A stretch of DNA of 64,000 nt from Bacteroidota bacterium (GTDB lineage Bacteria; Bacteroidota; Bacteroidia; B-17B0; Aurantibacillaceae). A program made the translations under genes and the position numbers. The notes under the pieces were generated by a model. The model made no database searches. It worked only from the letters and a program-made list of their open reading frames with translations, and was not told the DNA's origin. Below are positions 34,279 through 43,084 of the stretch, piece by piece. Numbering within the stretch: the stretch's first letter is position 1; each line of letters starts with the position of its first letter. The stretch spans positions 845,809 to 909,808 of the forward strand of contig JAFLBH010000001.1 of the NCBI GenBank assembly GCA_017303905.1, in the 5' to 3' direction.

Positions 34279-35838
34279 TTAAATCACAATTTCGTCGTTG
34301 TCTTTATTGAGGAATTTAAATTCCATAAAGCCGTAGCTGGCCATTGGTTGAATTTCCAATTTTACGTTGTATTCGCTTTTCCATTTACGGTATAAGCTTT
34401 TCTTAAACCAACTGCCTTTAGTAATATAGGCCTCAATGTAAGGATGTACATTAAGGGTTAATACTTTTTCGTTTTGTTCCTTAGAAATGAAACGGAGTGT
34501 ATTTTCAATTTGGTCAACAAACAATAAACTCGGTTGAATTTTTCCGGTGCCGCCGCAACTCGGACAAGTTTCCAATACTTCCACATTCACTTCAGGACGT
34601 AAACGCTGACGGGTAATCTGAATTAAACCGAATTTACTTGGCGGCAAAATATTGTGTTTTGCGCGGTCGGTTTTCATTTCCTCCTTCAGTTTATCGTAAA
34701 GTAATTTACGATTCTCCTGATTGTGCATGTCGATGAAGTCAACCACAATGATTCCGCCCATATCACGCAACTTTAATTGACGTGCTACTTCAACGGCTGC
34801 TTCAAGGTTTACTTCGAGTGCATTTTGCTCTTGCGTATTATCACTCTTTGCACGGTTTCCGCTGTTTACATCAAATACGTGTAAAGCTTCGGTATGTTCA
34901 ATCACTAAATAAGCACCGCTCTTCATGTGAACGGTTTTCCCAAAGAGCGATTTGATTTGCTTTTCAATTCCGAACTGATCAAAAATCGGAACTTTACCGT
35001 CGTATAATTTGGCAATGCTTTCCTTTTCCGGAGCAATATTGCGGATGTATACTTTTAAATCTTCAAATAGTTTTTTGTCGTTAACATGAATGTTGTTGAA
35101 CGAAGCATTTAAAAAATCACGAAGAATGGCATTGGTGCGATCTACTTCACCTAACACACGGTGTGGAGGCTCAGCAGTTTTAAGTGTTTTGTAACATTCG
35201 TCCCAACGCGCTACTAAATCATTCAAATCATTTTCCAGTTCGGTTACCGATTTTCCTTCGGCAACAGTACGAACAATAACACCGAAGTTTTTAGGTTTAA
35301 TGCTTTGCATTAAATCTTTCAGGCGGTGTTTCTCATCCGAATTTTTAATTTTTGAAGAAACTGAAATTTTATCGGCAAACGGAATCAATACAATGTATCG
35401 TCCGGCTAAAGAAATTTCAGAAGTAATACGTGGTCCTTTTGCAGAGATGGGTTCTTTAGCAACCTGCACTAAAATTTGTTGTCCGCTTTTTACAATCTCG
35501 TTGATTTTCCCGTCTTTTTTAATGTCGGGCTCGTTTTTAAAATACATGAGGTTACTCACGTTTTGTTTACCGGAACGCGTTTGCTCAACATATTTATAAA
35601 GCGAAGTGGCTTGCGGGCCAAGGTCGAGATAATGCAAAAAAGCATCTTTCTCATATCCAACATCCACAAAGGCAGCATTAAGGCCGGTCATAACCTTTTT
35701 AACCTTGCCAAAGTAGATATCGCCTACCGAAAATTTGGAGTTATTCTTTTCACGATGAAGCTCAACCAAACGCTTATCGTTTAAAAGAGCTATAACAACT
35801 TCGTTAGGCGTGGAATTAATAACTAAATCATAATTCAC
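34279..35838 (-). CDS. rng: Ribonuclease G (Rne/Rng family)
   Basis: The 519-residue endoribonuclease has an S1 domain near the N-terminus (VGDIYFGKVKKVMTGLNAAF). Catalytic Mg2+ aspartates lie in FDVNSGN and VVDFIDM, and the zinc-link CPSC in ETCPSCGGTGK. It processes 5S/16S rRNA and decays mRNA. The RNase E C-terminal scaffold is absent. An imperfect hairpin rich in A/T lies just upstream (35868-35904), between it and the 29-residue gene. It is the last gene of an HU - TPR - small basic protein - rng run. Confidence 0.95.
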   Translation of the reverse strand: MNYDLVINSTPNEVVIALLNDKRLVELHREKNNSKFSVGDIYFGKVKKVMTGLNAAFVDVGYEKDAFLHYLDLGPQATSLYKYVEQTRSGKQNVSNLMYFKNEPDIKKDGKINEIVKSGQQILVQVAKEPISAKGPRITSEISLAGRYIVLIPFADKISVSSKIKNSDEKHRLKDLMQSIKPKNFGVIVRTVAEGKSVTELENDLNDLVARWDECYKTLKTAEPPHRVLGEVDRTNAILRDFLNASFNNIHVNDKKLFEDLKVYIRNIAPEKESIAKLYDGKVPIFDQFGIEKQIKSLFGKTVHMKSGAYLVIEHTEALHVFDVNSGNRAKSDNTQEQNALEVNLEAAVEVARQLKLRDMGGIIVVDFIDMHNQENRKLLYDKLKEEMKTDRAKHNILPPSKFGLIQITRQRLRPEVNVEVLETCPSCGGTGKIQPSLLFVDQIENTLRFISKEQNEKVLTLNVHPYIEAYITKGSWFKKSLYRKWKSEYNVKLEIQPMASYGFMEFKFLNKDNDEIVI

Positions 35839-35867
35839 GCTCTAAATTTTTTAATTTATATATAATG

Positions 35868-35904
35868 GCGAAAGCGGAAAAAAGACTGGCTTTTTTCCGT
35901 TCGC
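35868..35904 (-). promoter_or_regulatory. Hairpin in the rng leader
   Basis: CGGAAAAAAG (35875-35884), loop ACTGG and CTTTTTTCCG (35890-35899) are perfectly complementary, and outer GCGAA/TTCGC arms extend the stem. It is located 29 bases before the rng start and 34 bases after the small gene. It could be an attenuator or an RNase G autoregulation site; both are inference. Confidence 0.5.
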
Positions 35905-35938
35905 ATAAAATCTAACTAATACCCTAAGGGGTTATTGA

Positions 35939-36028
35939 TTATTTTTTCTTGTGACGATTTTTTCTCAAACGTTTTTTGCGTTTGTGGGTCGCCATTTTAT
36001 GTCTTTTTCTTTTCTTTCCGCTTGGCAT
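35939..36028 (-). CDS. Small AURKAIP1/COX24-like basic protein (mS38-type)
   Basis: This 29-residue gene starts MPSGKKRKRHKMA and ends KKRLRKNRHKKK; 21 of 29 residues are Lys, Arg or His. It matches the short proteins annotated as AURKAIP1/COX24 domain-containing in Bacteroidota, whose core THKRKKRLRKNRHK resembles the C-terminus of mitochondrial ribosomal protein mS38. A ribosome-associated role is therefore likely. It lies 19 bases below the TPR gene and 100 bases before rng, in the same direction. Confidence 0.85.
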   Translation of the reverse strand: MPSGKKRKRHKMATHKRKKRLRKNRHKKK

Positions 36029-36047
36029 AAGATCTGTTTTTAAATTA

Positions 36048-36872
36048 TTAATTTTTTAATTGTTGTATATATTTTTCAATTTCTTGTCGGGCTAAAGCAT
36101 CATCGGTTCTCACCTTATACTTCTCCAACATTTCAATTGTCTTTTGTTTATTACCCATTTGTTCGTAAGCATCTGCCAGGTGCAGATACGCTTCAATATA
36201 AAGCGAATCGATGGCTAAAACTTTTTCAAAACGTTTAATGGCTTTGTCCCATTGTTGCGATTTAACCGAGAAAAAAGCGAAGTTTAATTGAAGCGTTACA
36301 TTATTGCTATCGGTTTTTTCAATTTCACGAAGCATTGTAATTCCTTTCATTGGATCGGAAGAACCTTCTACATAACAGGAAGCCATCATGATTTTAGCTT
36401 CTGCATTATTTGGTTCCAGCTTTAAACCGTTTTCGTAGCAACGTATCGCGCTTTGATATAAAGGCATTAATTCATTTTGGTCTTTAATAAAGCGTACCGA
36501 ATAATAATAGCGGTCGCCGGCTTTAAACCAGGTAATTGAATTTTTAACTGCCTCTGCTTTTTGTTCAAAGTAATACGAAGCAATATCGGGGCGTTTATTT
36601 TTGTCCCAAAAGCTAACGATACTATCGAGCCATTTGGTTTTATCGGCCCCATTCGCTTTTTGCAGATAAGAATCGGTTTGTTTTTTTAATTCGGGTGCTA
36701 AAACACCTTCAGCGGTTTTCACGAAACTTTCAATGGTTTCGGCAGCAACCGCATGCTGCTCACCGTTATCTGCTGCAACAACAGATGGTTTCTTGTTGGC
36801 AAAAAATAAAAGAACGAATAAAACTACAGCTCCTATAATTAATAACAGCTGCGTTTTTTTAATCTGACTCAT
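36048..36872 (-). CDS. Membrane-anchored tetratricopeptide repeat protein
   Basis: The 274-residue protein has a single N-terminal helix (LLLIIGAVVLFVLLFF) and, from about residue 110, TPR units such as LEPNNAEAKIMMASCYVEG, VTLQLNFAFFSVKSQQWDKAIKRF and IEAYLHLADAYEQMGNKQKT, each within one repeat. The TPRs would face the periplasm by the positive-inside rule (few N-terminal positives), but topology is uncertain. It starts 4 bases after the HU-like gene. Confidence 0.85.
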   Translation of the reverse strand: MSQIKKTQLLLIIGAVVLFVLLFFANKKPSVVAADNGEQHAVAAETIESFVKTAEGVLAPELKKQTDSYLQKANGADKTKWLDSIVSFWDKNKRPDIASYYFEQKAEAVKNSITWFKAGDRYYYSVRFIKDQNELMPLYQSAIRCYENGLKLEPNNAEAKIMMASCYVEGSSDPMKGITMLREIEKTDSNNVTLQLNFAFFSVKSQQWDKAIKRFEKVLAIDSLYIEAYLHLADAYEQMGNKQKTIEMLEKYKVRTDDALARQEIEKYIQQLKN

Positions 36873-36876
36873 TTAA

Positions 36877-37191
36877 TTAGTCGTTGTTTTTTGGTTCCGG
36901 CTCAGCAACTTTTACATTCTTTTTCACTCTCTCAGAGAAAGTTTTAGCAGGTTTAAATGCCGGAATGTAGTGCGCAGGAATCACAACGGTTGTATTTTTA
37001 GAAATGTTACGGCCAATTTTTTCGGCACGTTTTTTCACTACAAATGTTCCGAATCCACGTAGGTAAACATTCTTACCTTCGATCATGGCATTACGGATCG
37101 ATTTCATGAAAGCTTCTACTGAAGCTTGTACTGCAATTTTTTCAATTCCTGTCTTCTCAGAAATCTCGTTTACGATGTCAGCTTTTGTCAT
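36877..37191 (-). CDS. HU/IHF-family DNA-binding protein
   Basis: The 104-residue histone-like protein opens MTKADIVNEISEKTGI and has the family core LRGFGTFVVKKR and GRNISKNTTVVIPAHYIPAF, where the DNA-minor-groove beta arm sits (R-N-x-x-T-x-x instead of the usual R-N-P). A charged tail (VAEPEPKNND) extends it slightly beyond the ~90-residue norm. It heads the HU - TPR - small protein - rng run and diverges from mutY. Confidence 0.93.
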   Translation of the reverse strand: MTKADIVNEISEKTGIEKIAVQASVEAFMKSIRNAMIEGKNVYLRGFGTFVVKKRAEKIGRNISKNTTVVIPAHYIPAFKPAKTFSERVKKNVKVAEPEPKNND

Positions 37192-37239
37192 TTTACAAAG
37201 TATTTAAAATCAATAATTTGAATTATCAAAAATGGAGGG

Positions 37240-37247
37240 CAAAGATA
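37240..37247 (-). promoter_or_regulatory. Bacteroidota -7 box for the HU-like gene
   Basis: TATCTTTG on the minus strand matches TAnnTTTG, 48 bases before the start at 37191, in the 116-base divergent gap with mutY. No properly spaced -33 TTTG is seen. Confidence 0.5.
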
Positions 37248-37307
37248 GTATTTATATTAAAACCTAAAAATAAATCATCAAATTTTATTTTAATTTGTTG
37301 TCGAATT

Positions 37308-38363
37308 ATGGATTTTTTCGCCAAACGGCTCATAAAATGGTACAATTTTAACAAGCGCGAATTGCCTTGGCGGAGCACCTCCGACCCGTATAAAATATGG
37401 CTTTCGGAAATTATTCTTCAGCAAACACAAGTAAATCAAGGACTTAGATACTATTTAAAGTTTATCGAGCATTTCCCAACGGTGAAGGATCTGGCAAAAG
37501 CACCGGAGGATAAGGTAATGAAGCTATGGCAAGGACTTGGTTACTATTCGCGGGCCCGAAATTTGCATGAAGCAGCCAAAACGATTGTAAAAGAGCATAA
37601 TGCCGGCTTTCCCCAAAGCTATAATGAGATTCGTGCATTAAAAGGTGTGGGCGATTATACAGCAGCAGCTATTGCAAGTATTGCCTATGGTTTACCGCAT
37701 GCCGTGGTAGATGGAAATGTATACAGGGTTTTAAGTCGCGTTTTCGGAATAGAAACACCAATTGACTCAACAGCCGGAAAAAAGGAATTCTACGAATTGG
37801 CGAATGAACTGTTGCCAAAAAAATCCGCCGCGGATTTCAATCAAGCTATTATGGAGTTCGGGGCATTATATTGCCGCCTTCAAAATCCGGATTGCGCCAA
37901 TTGTATTTTTAATGACAAATGCGAAGCGTTTCGAACACAAAAAGTAAATCAACTTCCGGTAAAAGCAAAGAAAACGAAAGTAAAGGATCGTTACCTTAAT
38001 TATATAGTGTTTGTAGATAATGGCAATACTTATATTAATAAACGAGAGGGAAAGGATATCTGGAAAAGCTTGTATGAATTTTATCTCATCGAAAGTGATA
38101 AACGAAATAATGAAGCAACATTATTAAAGAGCAAGGAATTAATAAAAATCTGGAAGGGAAAATCACCGCGTATAATTAATGTGAGCAAGGAATACAAACA
38201 CATTTTATCCCATCAGAATTTACATGCCAGTTTTTATCAAATTGCATTAGAAAATCCTCCTCACCACCTTAAGTTAAAAAAGGTAAAAATTGCACAGCTC
38301 CATAAGTATGCATTCCCTCGACTCATAGAAAAGTACCTTAAAGACGAGGATTTGATTAAATAA
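37308..38363 (+). CDS. mutY: A/G-specific adenine DNA glycosylase
   Basis: The product is 351 residues from ATG 37308. It removes adenine opposite 8-oxoguanine. Catalytic residues are E34 in SEIILQQTQV and D135 in AVVDGNVYRV. The helix-hairpin-helix is ALKGVGDYTAAAIASIAYG, and the [4Fe-4S] ligands are C189, C196, C199 and C205 (C-x6-C-x2-C-x5-C). The C-terminal NUDIX-like domain recognises 8-oxoG. In many Bacteroidota mutY is followed by ssb-gldE-gldD; here YceI follows instead. Confidence 0.95.
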   Translation: MDFFAKRLIKWYNFNKRELPWRSTSDPYKIWLSEIILQQTQVNQGLRYYLKFIEHFPTVKDLAKAPEDKVMKLWQGLGYYSRARNLHEAAKTIVKEHNAGFPQSYNEIRALKGVGDYTAAAIASIAYGLPHAVVDGNVYRVLSRVFGIETPIDSTAGKKEFYELANELLPKKSAADFNQAIMEFGALYCRLQNPDCANCIFNDKCEAFRTQKVNQLPVKAKKTKVKDRYLNYIVFVDNGNTYINKREGKDIWKSLYEFYLIESDKRNNEATLLKSKELIKIWKGKSPRIINVSKEYKHILSHQNLHASFYQIALENPPHHLKLKKVKIAQLHKYAFPRLIEKYLKDEDLIK

Positions 38364-38367
38364 TTTC

Positions 38368-38375
38368 TATTTTTG
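38368..38375 (+). promoter_or_regulatory. Bacteroidota -7 box for the YceI gene
   Basis: TATTTTTG matches TAnnTTTG, 5 bases after the mutY stop and 27 bases before the YceI ATG at 38402. Confidence 0.55.
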
Positions 38376-38401
38376 GTATAATTATTGTTTTAAACCTATA
38401 T

Positions 38402-38959
38402 ATGAAAAAATTAGTATTTGTTTTAGCCTTAGGCTTTGTTTTTAATTCTCAAGCACAGAAGTTTGCCGATTTAGGAAAAGAAGAAACTTCTGTTGTTACT
38501 TTCTTCTCGAAGTCTCCACTTGAAGACATTGAGGCTACTAATAAAAAAGCTGCGGTTATTTTAGATGCTACAACCGGCGATTTGCAATCCGTGATTACCA
38601 TCAAGATGTTTAAGTTTAAAAATGCTTTAATGGAAGAGCATTTTAATGAGAACTATATGGAATCAACCAAATTTCCGAACGCTATGTTTAAAGGAAAAGT
38701 GAACGAGAAAATTGATTTAACAACAGACGCGCCTCAAAAAGTAACCGCTACCGGTAAATTAACTATTCACGGAGTAACAAAAGATGTAACTCTTGAAGGA
38801 ACTATTACGAAGAAGGGTGATGCTATTGCGTTAGAAACTAAATTCAAGGTAAAAGTAGCTGATTACGATATTAAGGTGCCTTCTTTATATGTAAAGAACA
38901 TTGCTGAGGTTGTAGATGTAACTTTAACATCTACCATCAAGCCTTATGTGAAAAAATAA
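38402..38959 (+). CDS. YceI-family periplasmic lipid-binding protein
   Basis: The 185-residue protein has a signal peptide (MKKLVFVLALGFVFNSQA). YceI lipocalin-like strands are visible: MFKFKNALMEEHFNENYM, STKFPNAMFKGKV and the conserved KLTIHGVTKDVTLEG. Family members bind polyisoprenoids in a beta-barrel pocket. It is followed by a terminator and then the DUF5777 barrel gene; YceI and DUF5777 genes often co-occur in Bacteroidota. Confidence 0.9.
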   Translation: MKKLVFVLALGFVFNSQAQKFADLGKEETSVVTFFSKSPLEDIEATNKKAAVILDATTGDLQSVITIKMFKFKNALMEEHFNENYMESTKFPNAMFKGKVNEKIDLTTDAPQKVTATGKLTIHGVTKDVTLEGTITKKGDAIALETKFKVKVADYDIKVPSLYVKNIAEVVDVTLTSTIKPYVKK

Positions 38960-38984
38960 ATTTCATTTGTTATTATACAATTAA

Positions 38985-39011
38985 AGGGACGGAATTTTCC
39001 GTCCTTTTTTT
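38985..39011 (+). terminator. Terminator of the YceI gene
   Basis: GGACGGA (38987-38993), loop ATTT and TCCGTCC (38998-39004) make a 7-bp stem followed by seven Ts, 26 bases after the stop. Confidence 0.9.
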
Positions 39012-39014
39012 GTT

Positions 39015-39022
39015 TATATTTG
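39015..39022 (+). promoter_or_regulatory. Bacteroidota -7 box for the DUF5777 gene
   Basis: TATATTTG matches TAnnTTTG, immediately after the T-run of the preceding terminator and 18 bases before ATG 39040. Confidence 0.6.
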
Positions 39023-39039
39023 ACATCATTAATTAAATC

Positions 39040-39987
39040 ATGAGTATGAAAAAATTATTACTGTTTTCGGTTTTTTTAGTTTCAGGAACATTATTTGCGC
39101 AAGATGATCTCTTGAGTTTGGTAAATGAAGGCAGCGAGAACAAACACGAAAAAGTATATGCTACTTTTAAAACCTATAAATTAGGAAATGCTCATACTAT
39201 TGAAACAGTAAAAAAGAAACATTTGGATTTCCGAATTTCTCACCGCTTTGGTAATGTGTACAATTCGGCACTTGAGCCAAATGCTTTAAATGAAGCCGCT
39301 CATACTTATTTTGGCTTTGATAATGCGAGCGATATCCGCTGGTCGTTTGACTATGGTGTTACCGATAACTTAACTATTGGTATTGGAAGAAGTCGTTACC
39401 GCGAAACTTACGATGGCTCTATAAAATGGAGACCATTAACACAAACTGAAGATTTTCATATTCCTCTATCGATTGCAGTGTTTGCAGATATTGGATATAC
39501 CTCCATGAAAACCGATCAATTATACGCGGGTATTGTAAAAGATTTTGAAACCGACGAATTGCATCGCGTCAACTATTTCGCGCAAGTAATCATTGCCAGC
39601 AAATTAACCGAATGGTTATCACTTGAGTTTTTACCTTCTTATTTGCATAGAAATTACATTAAGCAAAGCATTAATGCTTCCAACAAGGCAGAAGATACTA
39701 ATGGTTTATTTTCTTTAGGCTTTGGTGCACGTTTAAAATTAACTAAGCGTATGTGTTTAATTGGTGATTATTTCTACAACTTCTCACCTTATTACCAAAA
39801 CAATACGTCTGCTTATAATCCTTTAGCTTTAGGTTTTGAATTAGAAACAGGCGGACACGTTTTTAGTTTATTCTTTACGAATGCTCCGGCATTAATTGAG
39901 AATAGTTTTATTCCGTATACAACCGACACCTGGTCGAAAGGACAAATAAAATTCGGCTTCTGTGTTTCAAGAACCTTCGCGCTTTAA
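39040..39987 (+). CDS. DUF5777 family outer-membrane beta-barrel protein
   Basis: The 315-residue protein has a signal peptide ending LFAQ. The opening ATFKTYKLGNAHTIETVKKK followed by LDFRISHRFGN is the DUF5777 signature. The remaining sequence alternates as antiparallel strands (FDYGVTDNLTIGIGRSRY, FSLGFGARLKLTKRMCLIG) and ends RTFAL. Its position near YceI and a respiratory region suggests an envelope role linked to electron transfer or lipid, but function is unknown. Confidence 0.85.
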   Translation: MSMKKLLLFSVFLVSGTLFAQDDLLSLVNEGSENKHEKVYATFKTYKLGNAHTIETVKKKHLDFRISHRFGNVYNSALEPNALNEAAHTYFGFDNASDIRWSFDYGVTDNLTIGIGRSRYRETYDGSIKWRPLTQTEDFHIPLSIAVFADIGYTSMKTDQLYAGIVKDFETDELHRVNYFAQVIIASKLTEWLSLEFLPSYLHRNYIKQSINASNKAEDTNGLFSLGFGARLKLTKRMCLIGDYFYNFSPYYQNNTSAYNPLALGFELETGGHVFSLFFTNAPALIENSFIPYTTDTWSKGQIKFGFCVSRTFAL

Positions 39988-40012
39988 TCTTTAAAATTTG
40001 GTTTAGTTAGAA

Positions 40013-40735
40013 ATGACAACTTCCTACGAACCAATTTTTAATAACCACCTTTTAAAGCCCATTCATGATGGGGCTATTTTTAATCCTGCCCAACATTTAT
40101 TCTGGCCATCGTTTGTTTTGTTTTTGGCGGTAGCTGTATTAATTGTTTTAAAGGCAACAATGCCGTCGCGTACTTTGAGGGTCTTGAATGCCGCTTACAG
40201 TTTGCAAGTTGCTCGTCAGTTGGAGCGAGAAAATTACGGACCATTTAAACAACTTTCAGTATTATTAAATATTGTATTTGTTGTTGTAACCGCTTTTTTG
40301 CTTTATAAGCTGAATCGATTGTTTGGTGGTATACTTGATGATCAATCCTATTTTTTTCAATTCATGTTTTTTGTGCTGCTGGTATTGGTAGTTTATACGG
40401 TAAAGTTTTTTATTCTGAACATTATTGGATTTATTACCCAAACTCAAAGCACTATTTACGAGTACATCAACAATACTTTAATTATTAATCAGTCGGTGGG
40501 AGTTATACTTTTACCGGTAATGATTATTGCAGAGCTGGCACCCATTAATCCGGTGTGGTTGGTATTTCCATCTTTACTTTTTATCGTTTTAGGTTACATG
40601 TTCAGGTTATATCGCGGTTTTTTGTTTTCAGGTATAGAGCAGGGTATGGGGGTTTTTCAATTATTTGTATATCTTTGCACTCTGGAAATTTTACCATTAT
40701 TGGTATTAATTAAATTTTTAGTAGTAAATTTTTAA
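40013..40735 (+). CDS. DUF4271 domain-containing membrane protein
   Basis: The 240-residue protein has six or so hydrophobic segments (from WPSFVLFLAVAVLIVLKA to EILPLLVLIKFLVV). The middle FQFMFFVLLVLVVYTVKFF and the polar YEYINNTLIINQSVG loop match DUF4271, a Bacteroidota family of unknown function normally found directly before hemD. Four bases separate it from hemD, so co-transcription is expected; a role in heme-related transport is guesswork. Confidence 0.85.
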   Translation: MTTSYEPIFNNHLLKPIHDGAIFNPAQHLFWPSFVLFLAVAVLIVLKATMPSRTLRVLNAAYSLQVARQLERENYGPFKQLSVLLNIVFVVVTAFLLYKLNRLFGGILDDQSYFFQFMFFVLLVLVVYTVKFFILNIIGFITQTQSTIYEYINNTLIINQSVGVILLPVMIIAELAPINPVWLVFPSLLFIVLGYMFRLYRGFLFSGIEQGMGVFQLFVYLCTLEILPLLVLIKFLVVNF

Positions 40736-40739
40736 TTCT

Positions 40740-41831
40740 ATGGCAGCTAAAAAAACAAAGTCAAAACCTACAAGTAAAAAAGGTAGCAAGACTGTAAAAG
40801 CAAAAAAAGCTAAAGCTGTAAAAAAACCTGCAAAGAAAACTACTAAACCCAAAAAGGCAGTTGCAAAAAAGAAGCCCGTTAAAGTTGCTAAAGTAAAAAA
40901 GCAAGTAAAAAAGGCAGTTGTGAAACCTGCAAAAAAGGTTATCGCAAAAGCAACCAAGCTCGAAAAGCAACCTAAACAAGTTCAAGAAGCACCGGTAAAA
41001 AAGGAGAGAAAAAATGCTAAGCAGCCTGCTTATGTTCCGCCTCCATTACCTGTTATTGAAATCAGTAATTTCCCAAAGAATAAAGTAAAGAATGTTTTGG
41101 TGTCGCAACCAAAGCCTGCCGATAATGATAAAAATCCGTATTTGGATTTAGGCCGTAAGTATTCTTTAAATATAAATTTCCGTCAGTTTATTCGTGTAGA
41201 GGGATTAAGTGCGATGGATTTCAGAGCACAAAGGATAGATATTTTAGCGCATGGTGCAGTTATCTTAACCAGTCGTTTAGCGGTTGATCATTTTTTCAGA
41301 GTGTGTAATGAAATGCGTATTACTGTTCCTGAAACAATGAAGTATTTCTGCATCAATGAGCAAACGGCTTATTATTTACAGAAGTATATTCAATACCGTA
41401 AGCGTAAAATATTTTTCGGGCACGGAACTTTATTAGACCTGGTAGATGTAATTCGTAAAAACAAGGAAGAAAAGTTTTTATTACCTTGTTCGGATGTTCA
41501 TAAAGAACAAATTGCAGATTTCCTCGACGAAATTAAAATCTCTTACACCAAAGGAATTTTCTATCGTACCGTTTCAGCGGATTTATCCGATATAAAAAAT
41601 CTTGGTGAATACGATGTGTTGGTGTTTTTCACGCCTGCAGGAATCCGTTCATTAAAACAAAACTTCCCTAATTTCAAACAAGCAGGTACACGCATCGCAG
41701 CCTTTGGTCATGCTACTGCTCAAATGGTAAAACAATTAGGATATCGTTTAGATATTTTCGCTCCGAACCCTCAAAACCCAAGTATGAGTATGGCTTTGGA
41801 TGCTTACATTAAGGAAGCGAATAAGCGTTAA
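40740..41831 (+). CDS. hemD: Uroporphyrinogen-III synthase with lysine-rich N-terminal extension
   Basis: The 363-residue protein has its HemD domain from about residue 115 (KVKNVLVSQPKPADNDKNPY), with FRQFIRVEGLSAMDFRAQ, VILTSRLAVDHFF, YDVLVFFTPAGIRSL and FGHATAQMVKQLGYR typical of the family. It cyclises hydroxymethylbilane to uroporphyrinogen III. The first ~90 residues are Lys/Ala/Pro repeats (KAKKAKAVKKPAKKTTKPKK type), like the DksA-family gene at 2381-3448. HemD is normally ~250 residues, so this tail is extra. The 4-base tail overlap with the radical SAM gene is convergent. Confidence 0.9.
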   Translation: MAAKKTKSKPTSKKGSKTVKAKKAKAVKKPAKKTTKPKKAVAKKKPVKVAKVKKQVKKAVVKPAKKVIAKATKLEKQPKQVQEAPVKKERKNAKQPAYVPPPLPVIEISNFPKNKVKNVLVSQPKPADNDKNPYLDLGRKYSLNINFRQFIRVEGLSAMDFRAQRIDILAHGAVILTSRLAVDHFFRVCNEMRITVPETMKYFCINEQTAYYLQKYIQYRKRKIFFGHGTLLDLVDVIRKNKEEKFLLPCSDVHKEQIADFLDEIKISYTKGIFYRTVSADLSDIKNLGEYDVLVFFTPAGIRSLKQNFPNFKQAGTRIAAFGHATAQMVKQLGYRLDIFAPNPQNPSMSMALDAYIKEANKR

Positions 41832-42853
41832 GCCCACACTTTAGTTCCCTCTGTACAATTGGTGCAGATATCAATTTCTTTTCTAGATTTTAAAATTGAT
41901 TTCCGGAAAGTATTATACTTTTCCGAGTACCAAATTTCTTTAAATGAATTTTGTTTTAAATCTCCTAATTGGTGCTTGGCATCTTTATCAAAACAACATG
42001 GCACAACCAATCCATCCCAGGTTATAACACAACTGCTCCACATGCGCCAGCATTGATTCAACAGTTTATTTTTTATTTGCCATTTGCCGGAAGCATTTTG
42101 TGCATAGCGCGAGTACTTATCGATAGTTGGAATTAAATCATTTCCATTCTCGAATTCGTAAACCTGCGCGGTTTTTAAGGCTACTTCATCTACACCTAAT
42201 TCTTCAGTCAATTTATATACATCATCAATTTGATGTTGATTGGGTTTAACAACTAAAAATTGAAAAACCACATAGGGCGTTTTGCTTTTTAATTCATTCC
42301 GCCATTTTAAAATGTTTTTTGTTCCGGCAATTACTTTTTCTAATTGTCCGCCTACTCTGTATTGCTCATACGTGTCTTGTGTAGTGCCGTCAATCGAGAT
42401 AATTATTTTATCCAAACCGCTTTCAATGGTTTTTTTCGCGTTTTCATCTGTGAGATAGTGTGCGTTGGTGCTCGTAACTGTGAAAATTTTTTTCCGATTC
42501 GCGATTTTCACCATTTCTAAAAATTCAGGATTTAAATATGGCTCACCTTGAAAGTAAAACATGATGTTGATGAGTGTTTTACGTTGCTCTTCAATTATTT
42601 TCTCAAATCGTTGTAATTGAAGCATTCCGGTTGGGCGTGTGAACTGTCGCAATCCGCTTGGGCATTCCGGACAACGCAAATTACAACTCGTGGTAGGTTC
42701 AATGGAGATACTCAGAGGCATTGCGTTGGCGAACGGTTTTCGGAAGAGTCGCGACAAATGGTATGAAAATAAAGCCTTTACAGCATTATTTAGCTTTAAA
42801 AAACTAAGTTTTGGAAGTATTAAAGTGAGCTGTTTCAAGACCTTAAAACTCAA
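41828..42853 (-). CDS. Radical SAM/SPASM domain-containing protein
   Basis: The 341-residue protein has the radical SAM cluster C57-x3-C61-x2-C64 (CNLRCPEC) and a C-terminal SPASM-type region with CWRMWSSCVITWDGLVVPCC and CTNC, enough for one or two auxiliary Fe-S clusters. FYFQGEPYLNPEFLEM and SIDGTTQDTYEQYR are typical. SPASM enzymes usually mature peptides or modify cofactors. No small precursor peptide gene is next to it. Substrate unknown. Confidence 0.85.
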   Translation of the reverse strand: MSFKVLKQLTLILPKLSFLKLNNAVKALFSYHLSRLFRKPFANAMPLSISIEPTTSCNLRCPECPSGLRQFTRPTGMLQLQRFEKIIEEQRKTLINIMFYFQGEPYLNPEFLEMVKIANRKKIFTVTSTNAHYLTDENAKKTIESGLDKIIISIDGTTQDTYEQYRVGGQLEKVIAGTKNILKWRNELKSKTPYVVFQFLVVKPNQHQIDDVYKLTEELGVDEVALKTAQVYEFENGNDLIPTIDKYSRYAQNASGKWQIKNKLLNQCWRMWSSCVITWDGLVVPCCFDKDAKHQLGDLKQNSFKEIWYSEKYNTFRKSILKSRKEIDICTNCTEGTKVWA

Positions 42854-43010
42854 AGTTACGAATAAGCACTTGCAAACCTAAAAACACCTTAAATTTTAGC
42901 TAATCGATTAAATTTTAACATTGGTCGGAGGTCCTTATTTAGAATAATTATAAATTAGTATTAATGTTAAAAAAATTAAATTTTTACGATTTAGATCTCG
43001 TTACTTCTGC

Positions 43011-43018
43011 TAAATTTG
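43011..43018 (+). promoter_or_regulatory. Bacteroidota -7 box for the ACIII-cox operon
   Basis: TAAATTTG matches TAnnTTTG, 66 bases before actA ATG 43085. The 230-base gap holds nothing else recognisable. It rules out an in-frame TTG at 43016 as the start. Confidence 0.6.
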
Positions 43019-43084
43019 CGGGCATTAACTGTCATTAAAGTGTCATTAAACAAGCAACAAACAAGGAGTTCTTCCTATTCAAAT

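Noticed and set aside
35918..35937. Small hairpin AATACCC/GGGGTTATT at the end of the 29-residue gene
   Set aside because: Short stem with a mismatch and no T-run; not called as a terminator.
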